Assembly: GCF_004798585.1 (NCBI RefSeq)
Contig: NZ_PPXQ01000015.1
Location: 62,001 to 126,000 of the forward strand
Origin: Massilia sp. Mn16-1_5
GTDB taxonomy: Bacteria; Pseudomonadota; Gammaproteobacteria; Burkholderiales; Burkholderiaceae_D
Direction: 5' to 3'
DNA length: 64,000 bases
Below are positions 1-8,099 of this stretch, piece by piece. A program made the position numbers and the translations under genes. Each line of letters starts with the position of its first letter. Within the stretch, counting starts at the first letter, position 1. A model generated the notes under the pieces. The model was not told the origin of the DNA, did not search any database, and saw only the letters and a program-made list of their open reading frames with translations.

Positions 1-118
1 CCTGCTGTTGCCAGAACAGGCTGGCGACGATGGAAATCGCGAGCGTGGTGAGCAGCAAGGCGGTGATGACGGCCACGCCGCGCTGGCGCCGGGGGAAGCG
101 AAGCATCGGCTTGCGCAT
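1..118 (-). CDS. gspK: Type II secretion minor pseudopilin GspK (N-terminal 39 codons only)
   Basis: Only the first 39 codons lie in the window; the gene continues beyond base 1. The N-terminus has a short basic leader (residues 1-13, ending RRQR), then G14 and a hydrophobic segment VAVITALLLTTLA. This is a prepilin-type signal for cleavage by the GspO peptidase after G14. The fifth mature residue is Thr, not Glu, which is characteristic of GspK, the pseudopilin at the tip of the T2SS pseudopilus. Its ATG overlaps the gspJ stop by one base (TGATG), so the two are translationally coupled. Nothing can be said about the large periplasmic domain. Confidence 0.85.
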   Translation of the reverse strand, partial: MRKPMLRFPRRQRGVAVITALLLTTLAISIVASLFWQQQ

Positions 119-726
119 CAGATGCTCCCCAGCAGGAAGGATTTAGTAAGCGGCTGCGGGAAGTTGCGCGCGGCCAGCACCACTTGCACCCCGGTGATGG
201 CCGAAGGCACGACGCCGCCCTGGGCGGTCGCCATCGGCTGCTTTTGCCAGGCATTGTTCTGCCAGACGAGCACGGCCATCGATTGGACGCCGCCCTGCAG
301 CGTCACCGGCGGGGTCGGATCGGTATCGCTGACCGAGGCCTGCCACAGCGCATCGAGTTCGATCAGGTCACGGGTCGTGTTCGATTCGCGCCGGGTCAGC
401 TGGCCGTTGACGAGGCGGTAAGAAATGACCTGCAGGCGTGCCGGTTCGTTTTCGTTGAAGACGGTGCGCACCAGGGTCAGGCGGTTGTCGGCCTGCTCCA
501 GGAAGGGACGGCGTCCGAGCATGGCGGCGTCGACCGTGTGCTCGCAATCGCTCTGCATCTGGGCGAAGGCCAGCTGCATGCCGCGCGTCATTTCCATCTG
601 GTCGGTCAGGGCGACGCGCGCACGCACGATGCCGTCCAGGCCGCGCCAGCCGAGCACGGCCACCATGGCCAGGATGCCGATCGCCACCAGGAGTTCGACC
701 AGCGTGAAGCCGCGCGCCCGCTTCAT
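118..726 (-). CDS. gspJ: Type II secretion minor pseudopilin GspJ
   Basis: A 202-aa protein of the T2SS pseudopilus tip (the GspH-I-J-K group), anchored in the inner membrane before assembly. The N-terminus MKRARG is a short leader, with cleavage after G6 before FTLVELLVAIG, and Glu is at mature position 5 as in type IV prepilin-like proteins. The start at 726 was chosen because it places this signal at residue 1 and overlaps the gspI stop by 4 bases (ATGA). Longer in-frame extensions upstream encode low-complexity shadow sequence. The soluble domain (residues 35-202) has the usual GspJ length. The call relies on operon order plus the pilin signal. Confidence 0.9.
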   Translation of the reverse strand: MKRARGFTLVELLVAIGILAMVAVLGWRGLDGIVRARVALTDQMEMTRGMQLAFAQMQSDCEHTVDAAMLGRRPFLEQADNRLTLVRTVFNENEPARLQVISYRLVNGQLTRRESNTTRDLIELDALWQASVSDTDPTPPVTLQGGVQSMAVLVWQNNAWQKQPMATAQGGVVPSAITGVQVVLAARNFPQPLTKSFLLGSI

Positions 727-1103
727 GAGGTGGGCCTCAGGACGAGTTGGACCAGTTTCAGGATGCGGCGGTCCGGATTGTCCATGTCGAAGACCGAGAC
801 TTCGACGCGGCGCAGCTGGGGATTCGGGCTGGCCAGCACTTCGTCCTGGCACATCAGGCGCAGGTCGCCCTGGCCGCAGGCGTAGCTGCGCTTGCCGATT
901 TCAGGGAATTCGCGGTTCAGGCGGATCTGCACGAGGCGGTTCTCGGCCGACCAGGTCGCCATCATGGAGGCACGCAGGCCGGCGCCGTTCGAGGCCAGGC
1001 TGCCGATCGCGCGCAGGCCGGCGCCGAGCGCGGTGCCGACGATGACGAGCGCCACCAGCACTTCGAGCAGGGTGAAACCGGCATGGCGCTGCGGATGCTT
1101 CAC
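723..1103 (-). CDS. gspI: Type II secretion minor pseudopilin GspI
   Basis: A 126-aa minor pseudopilin, the usual size for GspI. The leader MKHPQRHAG is followed by FTLLEVLVALVIV: cleavage after G9 and Glu at mature position 5. Two cysteines (near residues 76 and 85) could form the periplasmic disulfide found in some GspI proteins; this is inference. It overlaps gspJ and gspH by 4 bases each, so translation is coupled along the operon. With GspJ and GspK it would form the tip complex that starts pseudopilus assembly and contacts the secretin-bound substrate. Confidence 0.9.
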   Translation of the reverse strand: MKHPQRHAGFTLLEVLVALVIVGTALGAGLRAIGSLASNGAGLRASMMATWSAENRLVQIRLNREFPEIGKRSYACGQGDLRLMCQDEVLASPNPQLRRVEVSVFDMDNPDRRILKLVQLVLRPTS

Positions 1104-1600
1104 TGCTGCTCTCCCGGTTCGATGACCGTGAAATGGCCCACGCCATCGGCGCGGATGCCGACGCTGTTGTTGCCGCTGGCCAGGGTCAAAACAAAAGGCT
1201 TGTCGACCGGCTCGCGCCCGAAGGTCACGCGCATGGTCTCCCCCTGGATGCCGGCGGCCGGCGGGTCGAGCAGCAGGCGCACCGGGGCGTTCTTGAAAGC
1301 CCGTTCGCGCAATAAATCGTCCTGGGTAACGGGCACCCAGCCGGTGTCGTTGCGCACCAGGAAACGGTAGCGCTCGGGCGTGGCTTCGAAGCTGACTTGC
1401 CGGTTGCGCACGATGGCTTCATCGCGCGCCAGCTGCAGCAGCAGGGTCAGGCGCTTGGCCTCGTTTTCGAGGTCCTGGCGCGGACTGGGAATCGCGTTGA
1501 GCGAGGCCATCCCGAGCGTGATGCCGATGATGACCATCACGACCAGGATTTCAACAAGGGTAAACCCCTCGTCTCTGCGCGGCGTCGCGACGCCAGCCAT
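1100..1600 (-). CDS. gspH: Type II secretion minor pseudopilin GspH
   Basis: A 166-aa protein with leader MAGVATPRRDEG then FTLVEILVVMVII: cleavage after G12 and Glu at mature position 5. The body matches the GspH layout, with an amphipathic helix (QDLENEAKRLTLLLQLARDE) and then a beta-rich region ending in an EPGEQQ tail. GspH links the major pseudopilin GspG to the tip complex. Its start lies 6 bases downstream of the gspG stop, and its end overlaps gspI by 4 bases. Order G-H-I-J-K is the standard T2SS order; E, F and the secretin are not in the window. Confidence 0.9.
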   Translation of the reverse strand: MAGVATPRRDEGFTLVEILVVMVIIGITLGMASLNAIPSPRQDLENEAKRLTLLLQLARDEAIVRNRQVSFEATPERYRFLVRNDTGWVPVTQDDLLRERAFKNAPVRLLLDPPAAGIQGETMRVTFGREPVDKPFVLTLASGNNSVGIRADGVGHFTVIEPGEQQ

Positions 1601-1606
1601 GGCGAC

Positions 1607-2059
1607 TTACCCCTGCCAGGAGCCGACGTCGGCGTCTTCGCCCTCGCCGCCGGCCTGGCCGTCGGCACCGAACGAGAAGATGTCGATCTCGCCGTGCAGG
1701 CCAGGCGACAGGTATTGGTAAGAATTACCCCAAGGATCCTTTGGCAGCTTTTCGACGTAGCCGCCTTCTTTCCAGCCATTGGCTGCCGGACCCGAGGTCG
1801 GCTTGGTGGTCAGGGCTTGCAGGCCCTGCTCGGTGGTCGGATAGCGCTGGTTGTCCAGCTTATACAGCTTCATGGCCTGCATCAGGGTGGCGATGTCGGT
1901 CTTGGCCGCGACCACGCGCGACTCGCCGGTACGGCCCAGCAGTTTTGGCACGACCAGGGCGCCGAGGATGCCGATGATGACCACGACAACCATGATTTCA
2001 ACGAGGGTGAAGCCGCGTGCGAGACGCTGGCCAACTGCGCGGTGCGAAACGATCTGCAT
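1607..2059 (-). CDS. gspG: Type II secretion major pseudopilin GspG
   Basis: A 150-aa major pseudopilin that builds the periplasmic pseudopilus pushing substrates through the secretin. The leader (residues 1-16, ending RLARG) is followed by FTLVEIMVVVVIIGILG, with Glu at mature position 5. The classic GspG core follows: LDNQRYPTTEQGLQAL, then DPWGNSYQYLSPG, and a C-terminal calcium-loop region with FSFGADGQAGGEG. The start at 2059 was chosen because it puts the prepilin signal at the N-terminus; an upstream in-frame extension lacks family character. This is the first gsp gene of the run, so a promoter should lie just upstream (about 2090-2130). Confidence 0.95.
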   Translation of the reverse strand: MQIVSHRAVGQRLARGFTLVEIMVVVVIIGILGALVVPKLLGRTGESRVVAAKTDIATLMQAMKLYKLDNQRYPTTEQGLQALTTKPTSGPAANGWKEGGYVEKLPKDPWGNSYQYLSPGLHGEIDIFSFGADGQAGGEGEDADVGSWQG

Positions 2060-2090
2060 AGTCAATCTTGGTAAGGTGGATCGGAACAAT

Positions 2091-2108
2091 CGGCCTAGTA
2101 TAAGGCCG
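2091..2108 (-). promoter_or_regulatory. Palindrome containing a possible -10 box upstream of gspG
   Basis: The bases CGGCCTAGTATAAGGCCG form a near-perfect inverted repeat. Read on the minus strand its centre gives TATACT, a plausible sigma-70 -10 hexamer about 40 bases upstream of the gspG ATG. No good -35 is visible 17 bases further up (TGGCCG at best), so the call is tentative. An operator overlapping the -10 is another reading. Confidence 0.3.
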
Positions 2109-2172
2109 AATGCCGGGAGCGGCCACTGCTCGCGGTGCGCCATTGTATTGCAGAGCAAATCCTTGCGCTTTC

Positions 2173-2934
2173 TCAGCCGTGCGCAGGTCTTTCCTGACAG
2201 ACAGAACACGCTGGATTGCGCGCCGCCCGAATCTCGGTCCATTCCATGGCGCGTCCGTCGAGCAGCAGCAGGCGTCCAGCCAGCGGCTGGCCGATCCCGA
2301 CGACCAGTTTTAAGGCCTCGGCCGCCTGCACCGCGCCGACGATGCCGACCAGGGGGGCGAACACGCCCATGGTGCTGCAGGCCACATCCTCAAAACCACT
2401 GTCTTCGGGAAAAACGCAGGCATAGCAGGGACAGTCGGCGCGCCGTGGGTCGAACACGGATAACTGGCCGTCGAAACGGATCGCCGCTCCGGCCACCAGC
2501 GGCACCCCGGCGGCGACGCAGGCGCGGTTCACGGCATGGCGGGTGGCGAAATTGTCGCTGCAGTCAAGCACGACCGTGGCAGTGCCCACCAGTTCGCGCA
2601 AGCGTGCGTCATCGGCGCGTTCGCACAGGGCGGTGACGGTGACGTCGGGGTTGATGGCGTGCAGGGCGGCGCGGCCGGACTCGACTTTTGATACGCCAAT
2701 GCGTTCGGTCGTGTGCATCACCTGGCGCTGCAAATTCGTCAGGTCGACGGCGTCGTCATCGACCAGGGTGATGTGGCCGACACCGCTCGCGGCCAGGTAC
2801 AGGGCAGCGGGCGAGCCAAGGCCGCCGGCACCGATGACGAGCGCATGCGCCGTCAGCAGGCGTGCCTGGCCTTCGATGCCGATCTCGTCGAGCAGGATGT
2901 GGCGCGAGTAGCGCAGGAGCTGGTTGTCGTTCAT
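2173..2934 (-). CDS. moeB: HesA/MoeB/ThiF-family E1-like adenylyltransferase
   Basis: A 253-aa ATP-dependent adenylyltransferase of the ubiquitin-E1-like fold, which activates the C-terminal Gly-Gly of a small sulfur carrier (MoaD or ThiS) for molybdopterin or thiamine synthesis. Visible features: nucleotide loop GAGGLGSP (35-42), DDDAVD (59-64), the NLQRQ motif (67-71) with the ATP-contacting Arg, zinc ligands C170/C173 and C243/C246 as two CxxC pairs, and C186 in the expected catalytic-cysteine region. The start at 2934 (MNDNQLLRYSRHILL) is the normal MoeB start. No carrier protein or other moa/thi gene is nearby, so MoeB versus ThiF cannot be settled by context. It lies downstream of ctp across a 78-base gap holding a repeat. 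Confidence 0.85.
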   Translation of the reverse strand: MNDNQLLRYSRHILLDEIGIEGQARLLTAHALVIGAGGLGSPAALYLAASGVGHITLVDDDAVDLTNLQRQVMHTTERIGVSKVESGRAALHAINPDVTVTALCERADDARLRELVGTATVVLDCSDNFATRHAVNRACVAAGVPLVAGAAIRFDGQLSVFDPRRADCPCYACVFPEDSGFEDVACSTMGVFAPLVGIVGAVQAAEALKLVVGIGQPLAGRLLLLDGRAMEWTEIRAARNPACSVCQERPAHG

Positions 2935-2942
2935 GAGTGGAC

Positions 2943-3002
2943 GTAGGGTGGACGGCTCTCCCCGGTCATCGGCGCGCACGGTACGTTTGCGCCGTCCACG
3001 CG
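2943..3002. repeat. REP-like inverted repeat (copy A)
   Basis: The gap between the moeB-like gene and ctp starts with GTAGGGTGGACGGC (2943-2956) and ends with GCCGTCCACGCG (from 2991). The inner 9 bases (GTGGACGGC) are a perfect inverted repeat. The edges GTAGGGTGG and CCACGCG recur at 9778-9802 and 39077-39146, so this is one of at least three intergenic copies of a dispersed palindromic element. Confidence 0.6.
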
Positions 3003-3012
3003 TTCAACCGGC

Positions 3013-4488
3013 TTACTTCTTCGAACCCTTCAGCTCAGGCGGCTTCGTTTCCGCGCCCGGCAATTCCTTCGGTGCCGGCGGCGTCACCTCGACCGCTTCC
3101 GGCTTGGCGAGTTTGACTGGCAAGCCCTTGAAATGATTCAAAGCCTGGGCCAGTTGAAAATCGTCCTTGCCGCCCAGCTCGAGCGGCTTGCGGTTCTTCA
3201 GCAGGGCCAGCGCGCGCTGCTTCTGTTCGGCGCCGTCGCGCGCATCCTTGGCGGGCGTGCCCGGCTTTTCGTTTTCGCCGTTCAGGTGGCGCTGCAGGTC
3301 GACTTCGCGCACGCGCAGCGCGTTCAGGCCGTCGCCCTCGGCCGTTTCTTCGACGGCCAGATCCGGCACGATGCCGTTGGCCTGGATCGCCCGCCCTTTC
3401 GGCGTGTAGTAGCGCGCCGTGGTCAGTTTGATCGCGGTGTCGGCGGACAGTGGACGCAGCGTCTGCACGGAACCTTTACCGAAGGTCTGGCTGCCCATCA
3501 CGATCGCGCGCTTGTAGTCCTGCAAGGCGCCGGCGACGATTTCCGAGGCCGAGGCCGAGCCGCCGTTGACCAGCACCACCATCGGCACGGTTTTCAGCGC
3601 GGCCGGCATTTTTGCCAGCGGATCCTGGCCGCGCGGCGCATAGAATTCGCGCCGGCCGTAATAACTCTGGTTCGAGTCGGCCAATTGTCCCTTGGTCGAG
3701 ACGATCAATTCTTCCTTCGGCAGGAAGGCGGTCGAGACGCCGATCGCGCCCGGCAGCAAGCCGCCCGGGTCGTTGCGCAGGTCGAGAATCAAACCCTTGA
3801 TGTTCGGATTGTCGGCGTAGAGGGCCGCCGTCTTGCTTGCCAGCTCGTCCAGGGTCGCCTCCTGGAACTGGCTGATGCGCACCCAGGCATAGTCCGGCTC
3901 GACCATCTTGGCCTTGACGCTCAGGACCCGGATTTCCTCGCGTGTGACCGGCACTACCCAGGGGCGGTCCTCGCCGCGGCGGGCAATCGTGAGCGTCACC
4001 TTGCTGCCTGGTTTGCCGCGCATTTTCTTGATGGCGTCGTCGATCGACAGACCTTTGACGGGGACGTTGTCGATGCGGGTGATGAGGTCCCCGGCCTTGA
4101 TGCCGGCGCGGTAGGCGGGGGAATCCTCGATCGGCGAGACGATTTTCACGTAGCCGTCTTCGGCCGCCACCTCGATGCCGACCCCGACGAATTTACCTTG
4201 CACGCTTTCGCGCATCTCGCGGTAGGCTTTCTGGTCGAGGTAGACGGAATGGGGGTCGAGCGAGGCGACCATGCCGCCGATGGCTTCGGAGAGCAGCTTC
4301 TTGTCCTCGACCGGCACCACGTAATCGCTTTTGATGAGGCCGAAGACGTCGGCCAGCTGGCGCAGTTCGTCCAGCGGCAAGGGGCTGTCCGCTCCCTTTT
4401 GCGCCCAGGCCGAAACCTGCACCGTCAGCGCCACGCCGGCCACGACACCCAGGCCGACCAGGCCCATGCTTTTCACTTTGTTACCCAT
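3013..4488 (-). CDS. ctp: S41-family C-terminal processing protease (CtpA/Prc type)
   Basis: A 491-aa periplasmic serine protease that trims or degrades proteins at their C-termini. Domain order: signal or anchor segment (about 1-29, ending VSAWAQ), helical N-domain, PDZ domain (about 95-170, with GVGIEV and the AGIKAGDLI carboxylate-binding region), then the S41 core. The catalytic Ser is S313 in GGSASASEI and the general base is K338 in TFGKGSVQT; the 25-residue spacing matches the E. coli Tsp Ser/Lys dyad. The proline- and lysine-rich C-terminal tail (about 460-491) is variable in this family. It starts 11 bases after the envC-like gene, and this adjacency is common in proteobacteria: Ctp proteases and LytM factors both act on peptidoglycan hydrolysis control. 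Confidence 0.93.
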   Translation of the reverse strand: MGNKVKSMGLVGLGVVAGVALTVQVSAWAQKGADSPLPLDELRQLADVFGLIKSDYVVPVEDKKLLSEAIGGMVASLDPHSVYLDQKAYREMRESVQGKFVGVGIEVAAEDGYVKIVSPIEDSPAYRAGIKAGDLITRIDNVPVKGLSIDDAIKKMRGKPGSKVTLTIARRGEDRPWVVPVTREEIRVLSVKAKMVEPDYAWVRISQFQEATLDELASKTAALYADNPNIKGLILDLRNDPGGLLPGAIGVSTAFLPKEELIVSTKGQLADSNQSYYGRREFYAPRGQDPLAKMPAALKTVPMVVLVNGGSASASEIVAGALQDYKRAIVMGSQTFGKGSVQTLRPLSADTAIKLTTARYYTPKGRAIQANGIVPDLAVEETAEGDGLNALRVREVDLQRHLNGENEKPGTPAKDARDGAEQKQRALALLKNRKPLELGGKDDFQLAQALNHFKGLPVKLAKPEAVEVTPPAPKELPGAETKPPELKGSKK

Positions 4489-4499
4489 CGCTGACGCCC

Positions 4500-5915
4500 C
4501 TAGAATTTGATCCAGCTTGCCGGATCGAAGGCCTTGCCCAGATGCCTGAGCTCAAAGTATAGCCCTGATTCCTCGTTACCGCCGGTGTTACCCGCGCTCG
4601 CGATCGGCTCTCCTGCGCGTACCGCATCGCCCAGGCGTTTCAGCAAGGTTTGATTGTTGGCGTAGATCGACAGATAGTCGCCGCCGTGGTCGACGATGAT
4701 CAGATTGCCGAAGCCGCGCATCCAGCCCGAATGCACGACGCGGCCCAGCGCCACGGCGCGCACTTCGGTGCCTTCCGGCGCCTTGATGAACATGCCTTTC
4801 CAGCTCGGGCCGTCGCCGCCGCGCTTGGCGCCGAAGCGCGCCGCGATGGTGCCGCTGACCGGGGAATTGAGGCGCCCTTTCATGCTGGCAAAGGCGCCGG
4901 CCGGGGCCGCGGGTGCGAGCGAAATGTCGGGTTTACGCTCTTCCTGCGCCGGCTGCTCGGCCACCTTCGGTTCTTCCGGTTCCGGCGGCAAGGGTTTCGG
5001 TGCCGGCTTGCCGGCTTTCGCCGCTTCGCGCGCCAGGCGTTCGCGTTCGGCCTTGGCGGCGGCGCGGGCCTGGGCACGGGCTTCGGCCTCGGCTTTCGCC
5101 TTGGCACGGGCTGCCGCCAGGGCTTCCTGGCGCTTGCGCTCGGCTTCCGCCTGTTCGCGGATCAATCGCGTCAGCTTGTCGACCAGCCCGCTCATGCGCT
5201 GCTCGTCGCGCTGCAGGTTCTCGGCCTGCTTGCGCTGGGCCACCAGCTTGCCCGACAGCTCGTTCAGCAAGGCGGCGCGGCGCGCTTTTTCCTTTTCGAG
5301 TACGGCTTTCTGGTCGCGCTGTTCTTCGGCGATTTCCTCGAGTTCGACCTTGGCGTTTTCTACTTTTTCCTTGTTCGCCTCGACTTGCGCCAGGTTCGCG
5401 TTCAGCGCGGCCAGCAATTTCGCTTGCGCCTGCGAGACATAGGCCATCATCTGCAGGTCGCGGTTGATGCGGTTCGGATTGTCTCCCGACAGCAGCAGTT
5501 TGATCCTGTCTTCATTGCCTGCTACATAGTGCTCGCGCAGCAGAGCAGACAATTGTTTCTTTTGACCGACAATTGTTTGTGCGAGGCGTTCCTGTTCGCC
5601 GGCCAAGTCTTGCAGGCGCACATTGGTCTCGAGCGTTTCCTGGTTCAGGTCGCGCAGCGCGCGGTTCGCGTTCGAGATCGCCTCTTCCGACTCGGCCAGG
5701 GTGTCGGCCACGTCCTCTTTTTCGCTCTCGGTACGGCTGATTTCTTTTTTCAGTGCCGTGAGCTTTTGCTGGATACCGGCGCGCTGCGCCTCCGCCGCCG
5801 CTTTTTGCTTGCTGCGTTCGGTAGGCTTGGCGGCCGCGGCAGTACCTGCCGCGGACAGGGCCAGCAAGCCGCACAGCAGGACGCCGGCGGCCGACTTCTG
5901 GATAGAAAGGCGCAA
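4500..5915 (-). CDS. envC: EnvC-like murein hydrolase activator (coiled coil plus degenerate LytM domain)
   Basis: A 471-aa periplasmic protein. It has a signal peptide (about 1-29, Ala-rich end), a long coiled coil (about 30-270, dense in Glu, Lys, Gln and Ala), a Pro/Lys/Glu-rich linker (about 280-335) and a C-terminal LytM/M23 domain (about 345-471). The LytM metal site is broken: the usual HxxxD is replaced around SWKGMFIKAPEG, and the usual HxH becomes FELRH. That is the hallmark of EnvC-type activators, which switch on amidases (AmiA/AmiB type) at the septum instead of cutting peptidoglycan themselves. It begins 3 bases after gpmA and ends 11 bases before ctp, so the three are probably co-transcribed. 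Confidence 0.9.
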   Translation of the reverse strand: MRLSIQKSAAGVLLCGLLALSAAGTAAAAKPTERSKQKAAAEAQRAGIQQKLTALKKEISRTESEKEDVADTLAESEEAISNANRALRDLNQETLETNVRLQDLAGEQERLAQTIVGQKKQLSALLREHYVAGNEDRIKLLLSGDNPNRINRDLQMMAYVSQAQAKLLAALNANLAQVEANKEKVENAKVELEEIAEEQRDQKAVLEKEKARRAALLNELSGKLVAQRKQAENLQRDEQRMSGLVDKLTRLIREQAEAERKRQEALAAARAKAKAEAEARAQARAAAKAERERLAREAAKAGKPAPKPLPPEPEEPKVAEQPAQEERKPDISLAPAAPAGAFASMKGRLNSPVSGTIAARFGAKRGGDGPSWKGMFIKAPEGTEVRAVALGRVVHSGWMRGFGNLIIVDHGGDYLSIYANNQTLLKRLGDAVRAGEPIASAGNTGGNEESGLYFELRHLGKAFDPASWIKF

Positions 5916-5918
5916 GAC

Positions 5919-6665
5919 TTACTTCGCCTTCCCTTGGTTCGCCACGGCTGCGGTCGCGGCGGCGATCGCTTCCTGGTCGCCCAGGTAGTAGTGGCGGATC
6001 GGCTTCAGGTTCTCGTCCAGTTCATAGACCAGCGGCTGGCCGTTCGGGATGTTCAGGCCGACGATCTCGCTGTCGCTGATGTTGTCGAGCATCTTGATCA
6101 GGGCGCGCAGGCTGTTGCCGTGAGCCGAGATCAGGATCTGCTTGCCGGCGCGGATGGCGGGGGCGATTTCCTCGTCCCAGACCGGCATCACGCGTGCCAC
6201 GGTGTCCTTCAGGCATTCGGTCAGCGGGATCTGCTCCTTGCTGAGGCCGGCGTAGCGCGGGTCGTTGAAGGAGGCGCGGTCGTCGTTCGCTTCCAGGCTT
6301 GGGGGTGGGGTGTCGTAGCTGCGGCGCCAGACCAGCACTTGCGCGTCGCCATACTTGGCGGCGGTCTCTCCCTTGTCGAGCCCCTGCAGGGCGCCGTAAT
6401 GACGTTCGTTCAGGCGCCAGTCGTTCTTGATCGGCAGGTACATCTGGTCCATTTCGTCGAGCGCCAGCCAGAGGGTGCGGATCGCGCGTTTCAGCACCGA
6501 GGTGTAGGCGAGATCGAACTTGAAACCGGCCTCGCGCAGGACGCGGCCGGCGGTCTTCGCTTCGTTGATGCCCTTGTCGGTCAGGTCGACGTCGACCCAG
6601 CCGGTGAAACGGTTCGCCAGGTTCCAGGTGGATTCGCCGTGGCGCATGAATACGATTTTGTACAT
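5919..6665 (-). CDS. gpmA: 2,3-bisphosphoglycerate-dependent phosphoglycerate mutase
   Basis: A 248-aa cytoplasmic glycolytic enzyme interconverting 3- and 2-phosphoglycerate. The N-terminus [15 protein letters not shown] carries the phospho-acceptor histidine (H9) in the RHG signature. [13 protein letters not shown] and [15 protein letters not shown] are standard dPGM blocks, and the second active-site His lies in [13 protein letters not shown]. The length matches the family. It is the first gene of the minus-strand run gpmA-envC-ctp and is divergent from the rhodanese gene; the 127-base gap between their starts must hold both promoters. Confidence 0.95.
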   Translation of the reverse strand: MYKIVFMRHGESTWNLANRFTGWVDVDLTDKGINEAKTAGRVLREAGFKFDLAYTSVLKRAIRTLWLALDEMDQMYLPIKNDWRLNERHYGALQGLDKGETAAKYGDAQVLVWRRSYDTPPPSLEANDDRASFNDPRYAGLSKEQIPLTECLKDTVARVMPVWDEEIAPAIRAGKQILISAHGNSLRALIKMLDNISDSEIVGLNIPNGQPLVYELDENLKPIRHYYLGDQEAIAAATAAVANQGKAK

Positions 6666-6755
6666 AAATGCTCTTCTTTACGGTTTTTAAAAAACTTGCA
6701 GAGGCACCCGCTGCGAACGATCGAGGCCAAAAATATTCCTGTCCGGCTTCTATTT

Positions 6756-6761
6756 TATAAT
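6756..6761 (+). promoter_or_regulatory. Consensus -10 box for the rhodanese/grxC transcript
   Basis: TATAAT is a perfect sigma-70 -10 hexamer 31 bases upstream of the GTG start at 6793. It overlaps an in-frame ATG at 6760, which therefore would lie at or before the transcription start and is not a credible translation start. No convincing -35 is visible. Confidence 0.45.
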
Positions 6762-6792
6762 GGCCGGATTGCGTTCAACCATTGGAAGCCTT

Positions 6793-7194
6793 GTGAAATT
6801 CATCCTCGATAATATCTTCATCGTCGCTATTGCCGTCGTTTCCGGTGGCGCCCTGCTGTGGCCAGCCCTGGCACCGAAGGGCCGCCGCGCGACCGCGCTG
6901 CAGGTGACCCAGCTGATCAACCGTGGCAAGACCACGATCCTGGACGTGCGCGGCGCCGACGAATTTGCGGCCGGCCACGTGCGCGACGCGAAAAACATTC
7001 CGCTGGCAGACTTGAGCAATCGTATCGGCGAGCTGGAAAAGTCGAAAGGCCGTACCTTGGTCGTCGTCTGCCAGAGCGGTGCCCGTTCCGATAAAGCCGT
7101 ACGCCAGCTGAAGGCGGCCGGCTTCGAGGACGCGCTCAGCCTGGACGGCGGCATGACGGCCTGGACGGCTGCCGGCTTGCCGACAACCAAGTAA
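6793..7194 (+). CDS. Membrane-anchored rhodanese-like sulfurtransferase
   Basis: A 133-aa protein with an N-terminal membrane segment (about 3-23) and a single rhodanese domain (about 35-130). The catalytic cysteine is C93 in CQSGARS, an active-site loop typical of single-domain rhodaneses that move sulfane sulfur. DVRGADEFAAGHV is the conserved CH2A-like block. I chose the GTG start at 6793 because TTGGAAG lies 5 bases upstream; the ATG at 6760 overlaps a consensus -10 box. It sits 22 bases before grxC, and the rhodanese-grxC-secB order is conserved across Burkholderiales (established genome context). The physiological substrate is unknown. Confidence 0.88.
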   Translation: MKFILDNIFIVAIAVVSGGALLWPALAPKGRRATALQVTQLINRGKTTILDVRGADEFAAGHVRDAKNIPLADLSNRIGELEKSKGRTLVVVCQSGARSDKAVRQLKAAGFEDALSLDGGMTAWTAAGLPTTK

Positions 7195-7216
7195 ATCAAG
7201 ACAGGAAGGAAATATT

Positions 7217-7480
7217 ATGACTGCCCACGTTGTCCTCTATCACACCGCCAGCTGCCCCTACTGCGTTCGTGCCGAGCGCCTGCTCGAAGCCAAGGGCGTG
7301 ACCGAGATCGAGCGCATCCGTGTCGACCTCGACCCGGAACAGCGCCAGATCATGATGCAAAAGACGGGCCGCCGTACCGTGCCGCAGATTTATGTCGGCG
7401 AGACGCACGTCGGTGGCTTCGACGATTTGTACGCGCTGGACCAGGCGGGGCGGCTGGATCCGCTGCTCAAGGGGGAGTAA
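7217..7480 (+). CDS. grxC: Glutaredoxin 3
   Basis: An 87-aa dithiol glutaredoxin that reduces disulfides and glutathione-mixed disulfides using glutathione in the cytoplasm. Active site CPYC at residues 13-16; the TVPQIYVG block supplies the cis-proline for glutathione binding and GGFDDLYAL the second glutathione contact. The length equals the GrxC norm. AGGAAG lies a few bases upstream of the ATG. It is close behind the rhodanese gene and ahead of secB, but secB appears to have its own promoter. Confidence 0.95.
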   Translation: MTAHVVLYHTASCPYCVRAERLLEAKGVTEIERIRVDLDPEQRQIMMQKTGRRTVPQIYVGETHVGGFDDLYALDQAGRLDPLLKGE

Positions 7481-7491
7481 GGCGGAACGAG

Positions 7492-7512
7492 GCGGGGCAA
7501 AAAGCGCCCCGC
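7492..7512 (+). terminator. GC-rich hairpin after grxC
   Basis: GCGGGGC (7492-7498) pairs perfectly with GCCCCGC (7506-7512) around a 7-base loop. No T-run follows (TAAGTATTG), so an intrinsic terminator is possible but weak. It separates grxC from the secB promoter. Confidence 0.35.
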
Positions 7513-7520
7513 AGTAAGTA

Positions 7521-7548
7521 TTGTTATCCAAATTGATTTTGATACAAT
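7521..7548 (+). promoter_or_regulatory. Sigma-70 type promoter for secB
   Basis: TTGTTA (-35, 7521-7526) and TACAAT (-10, 7543-7548) are separated by 16 bases, a good match to the housekeeping consensus in an AT-rich patch. The predicted leader to the secB ATG is about 70 bases. Confidence 0.6.
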
Positions 7549-7623
7549 TGCCGCTGCGTTGACTCCAAGTCGCACCGGGGGCGGCGCTTTGCCGTTCCTT
7601 TTACCCCATAACGAAAGCGTTCC

Positions 7624-8085
7624 ATGTCTGACGAAAATCTGCAACCAGTCTTCCAAATCCAACGCGTCTATCTGAAAGACATGTCGCTGGAGCAACCGAA
7701 TTCCCCAGCCATCTTCCTCGAGCAGGAAGCCCCGACCATCGAGGTGTCGCTGGACGTTGGCGCTGAAGCAATCGCCGATGGCATCTATGAGTCGACCGTG
7801 ACCATCACCGTGACCGCCAAGGTCAAGGACAAGGTCGCTTTCCTGGTCGAAGGCAAGCAAGGCGGCATCTTTGAAGCACGCAACATCCCTGCCGACCAGA
7901 TGGATCCGCTGCTCGGCATCGGCTGCCCGAACATCGTCTACCCGTACCTGCGCTCGAACATCGCCGACGTGATCACCCGTGCCGGCTTCCCGCCAGTGCA
8001 CCTGGCCGAGATCAACTTCGAAGTGTTCTACCAGCAGCGCCGCCAGGCGATGGCTGAAGCCGCTGCAGCCGCACCGGCAAACTAA
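7624..8085 (+). CDS. secB: Protein-export chaperone SecB
   Basis: A 153-aa cytoplasmic tetrameric chaperone that keeps precursor proteins unfolded and hands them to SecA. The conserved start region [19 protein letters not shown] is intact, as are the central [22 protein letters not shown] block and the C-terminal [28 protein letters not shown] core (given here only as landmarks). Length and order match beta- and gammaproteobacterial SecB. It has its own promoter at 7521-7548 and is followed by two large hairpins. The gpsA gene downstream is a classic secB neighbour. Confidence 0.96.
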   Translation: MSDENLQPVFQIQRVYLKDMSLEQPNSPAIFLEQEAPTIEVSLDVGAEAIADGIYESTVTITVTAKVKDKVAFLVEGKQGGIFEARNIPADQMDPLLGIGCPNIVYPYLRSNIADVITRAGFPPVHLAEINFEVFYQQRRQAMAEAAAAAPAN

Positions 8086-8099
8086 GTTAGTAAGAGTAC

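Noticed and set aside
6760..6792. ATG at 6760 as the rhodanese start
   Set aside because: It overlaps a perfect TATAAT and lacks a ribosome-binding site; the GTG at 6793 has TTGGAAG at proper spacing.
3133..6812. Long plus-strand frames opposite ctp, envC and gpmA (453 and 720 codons)
   Set aside because: They run across several real minus-strand genes and their intergenic gaps, which no single protein gene would do; no motifs.
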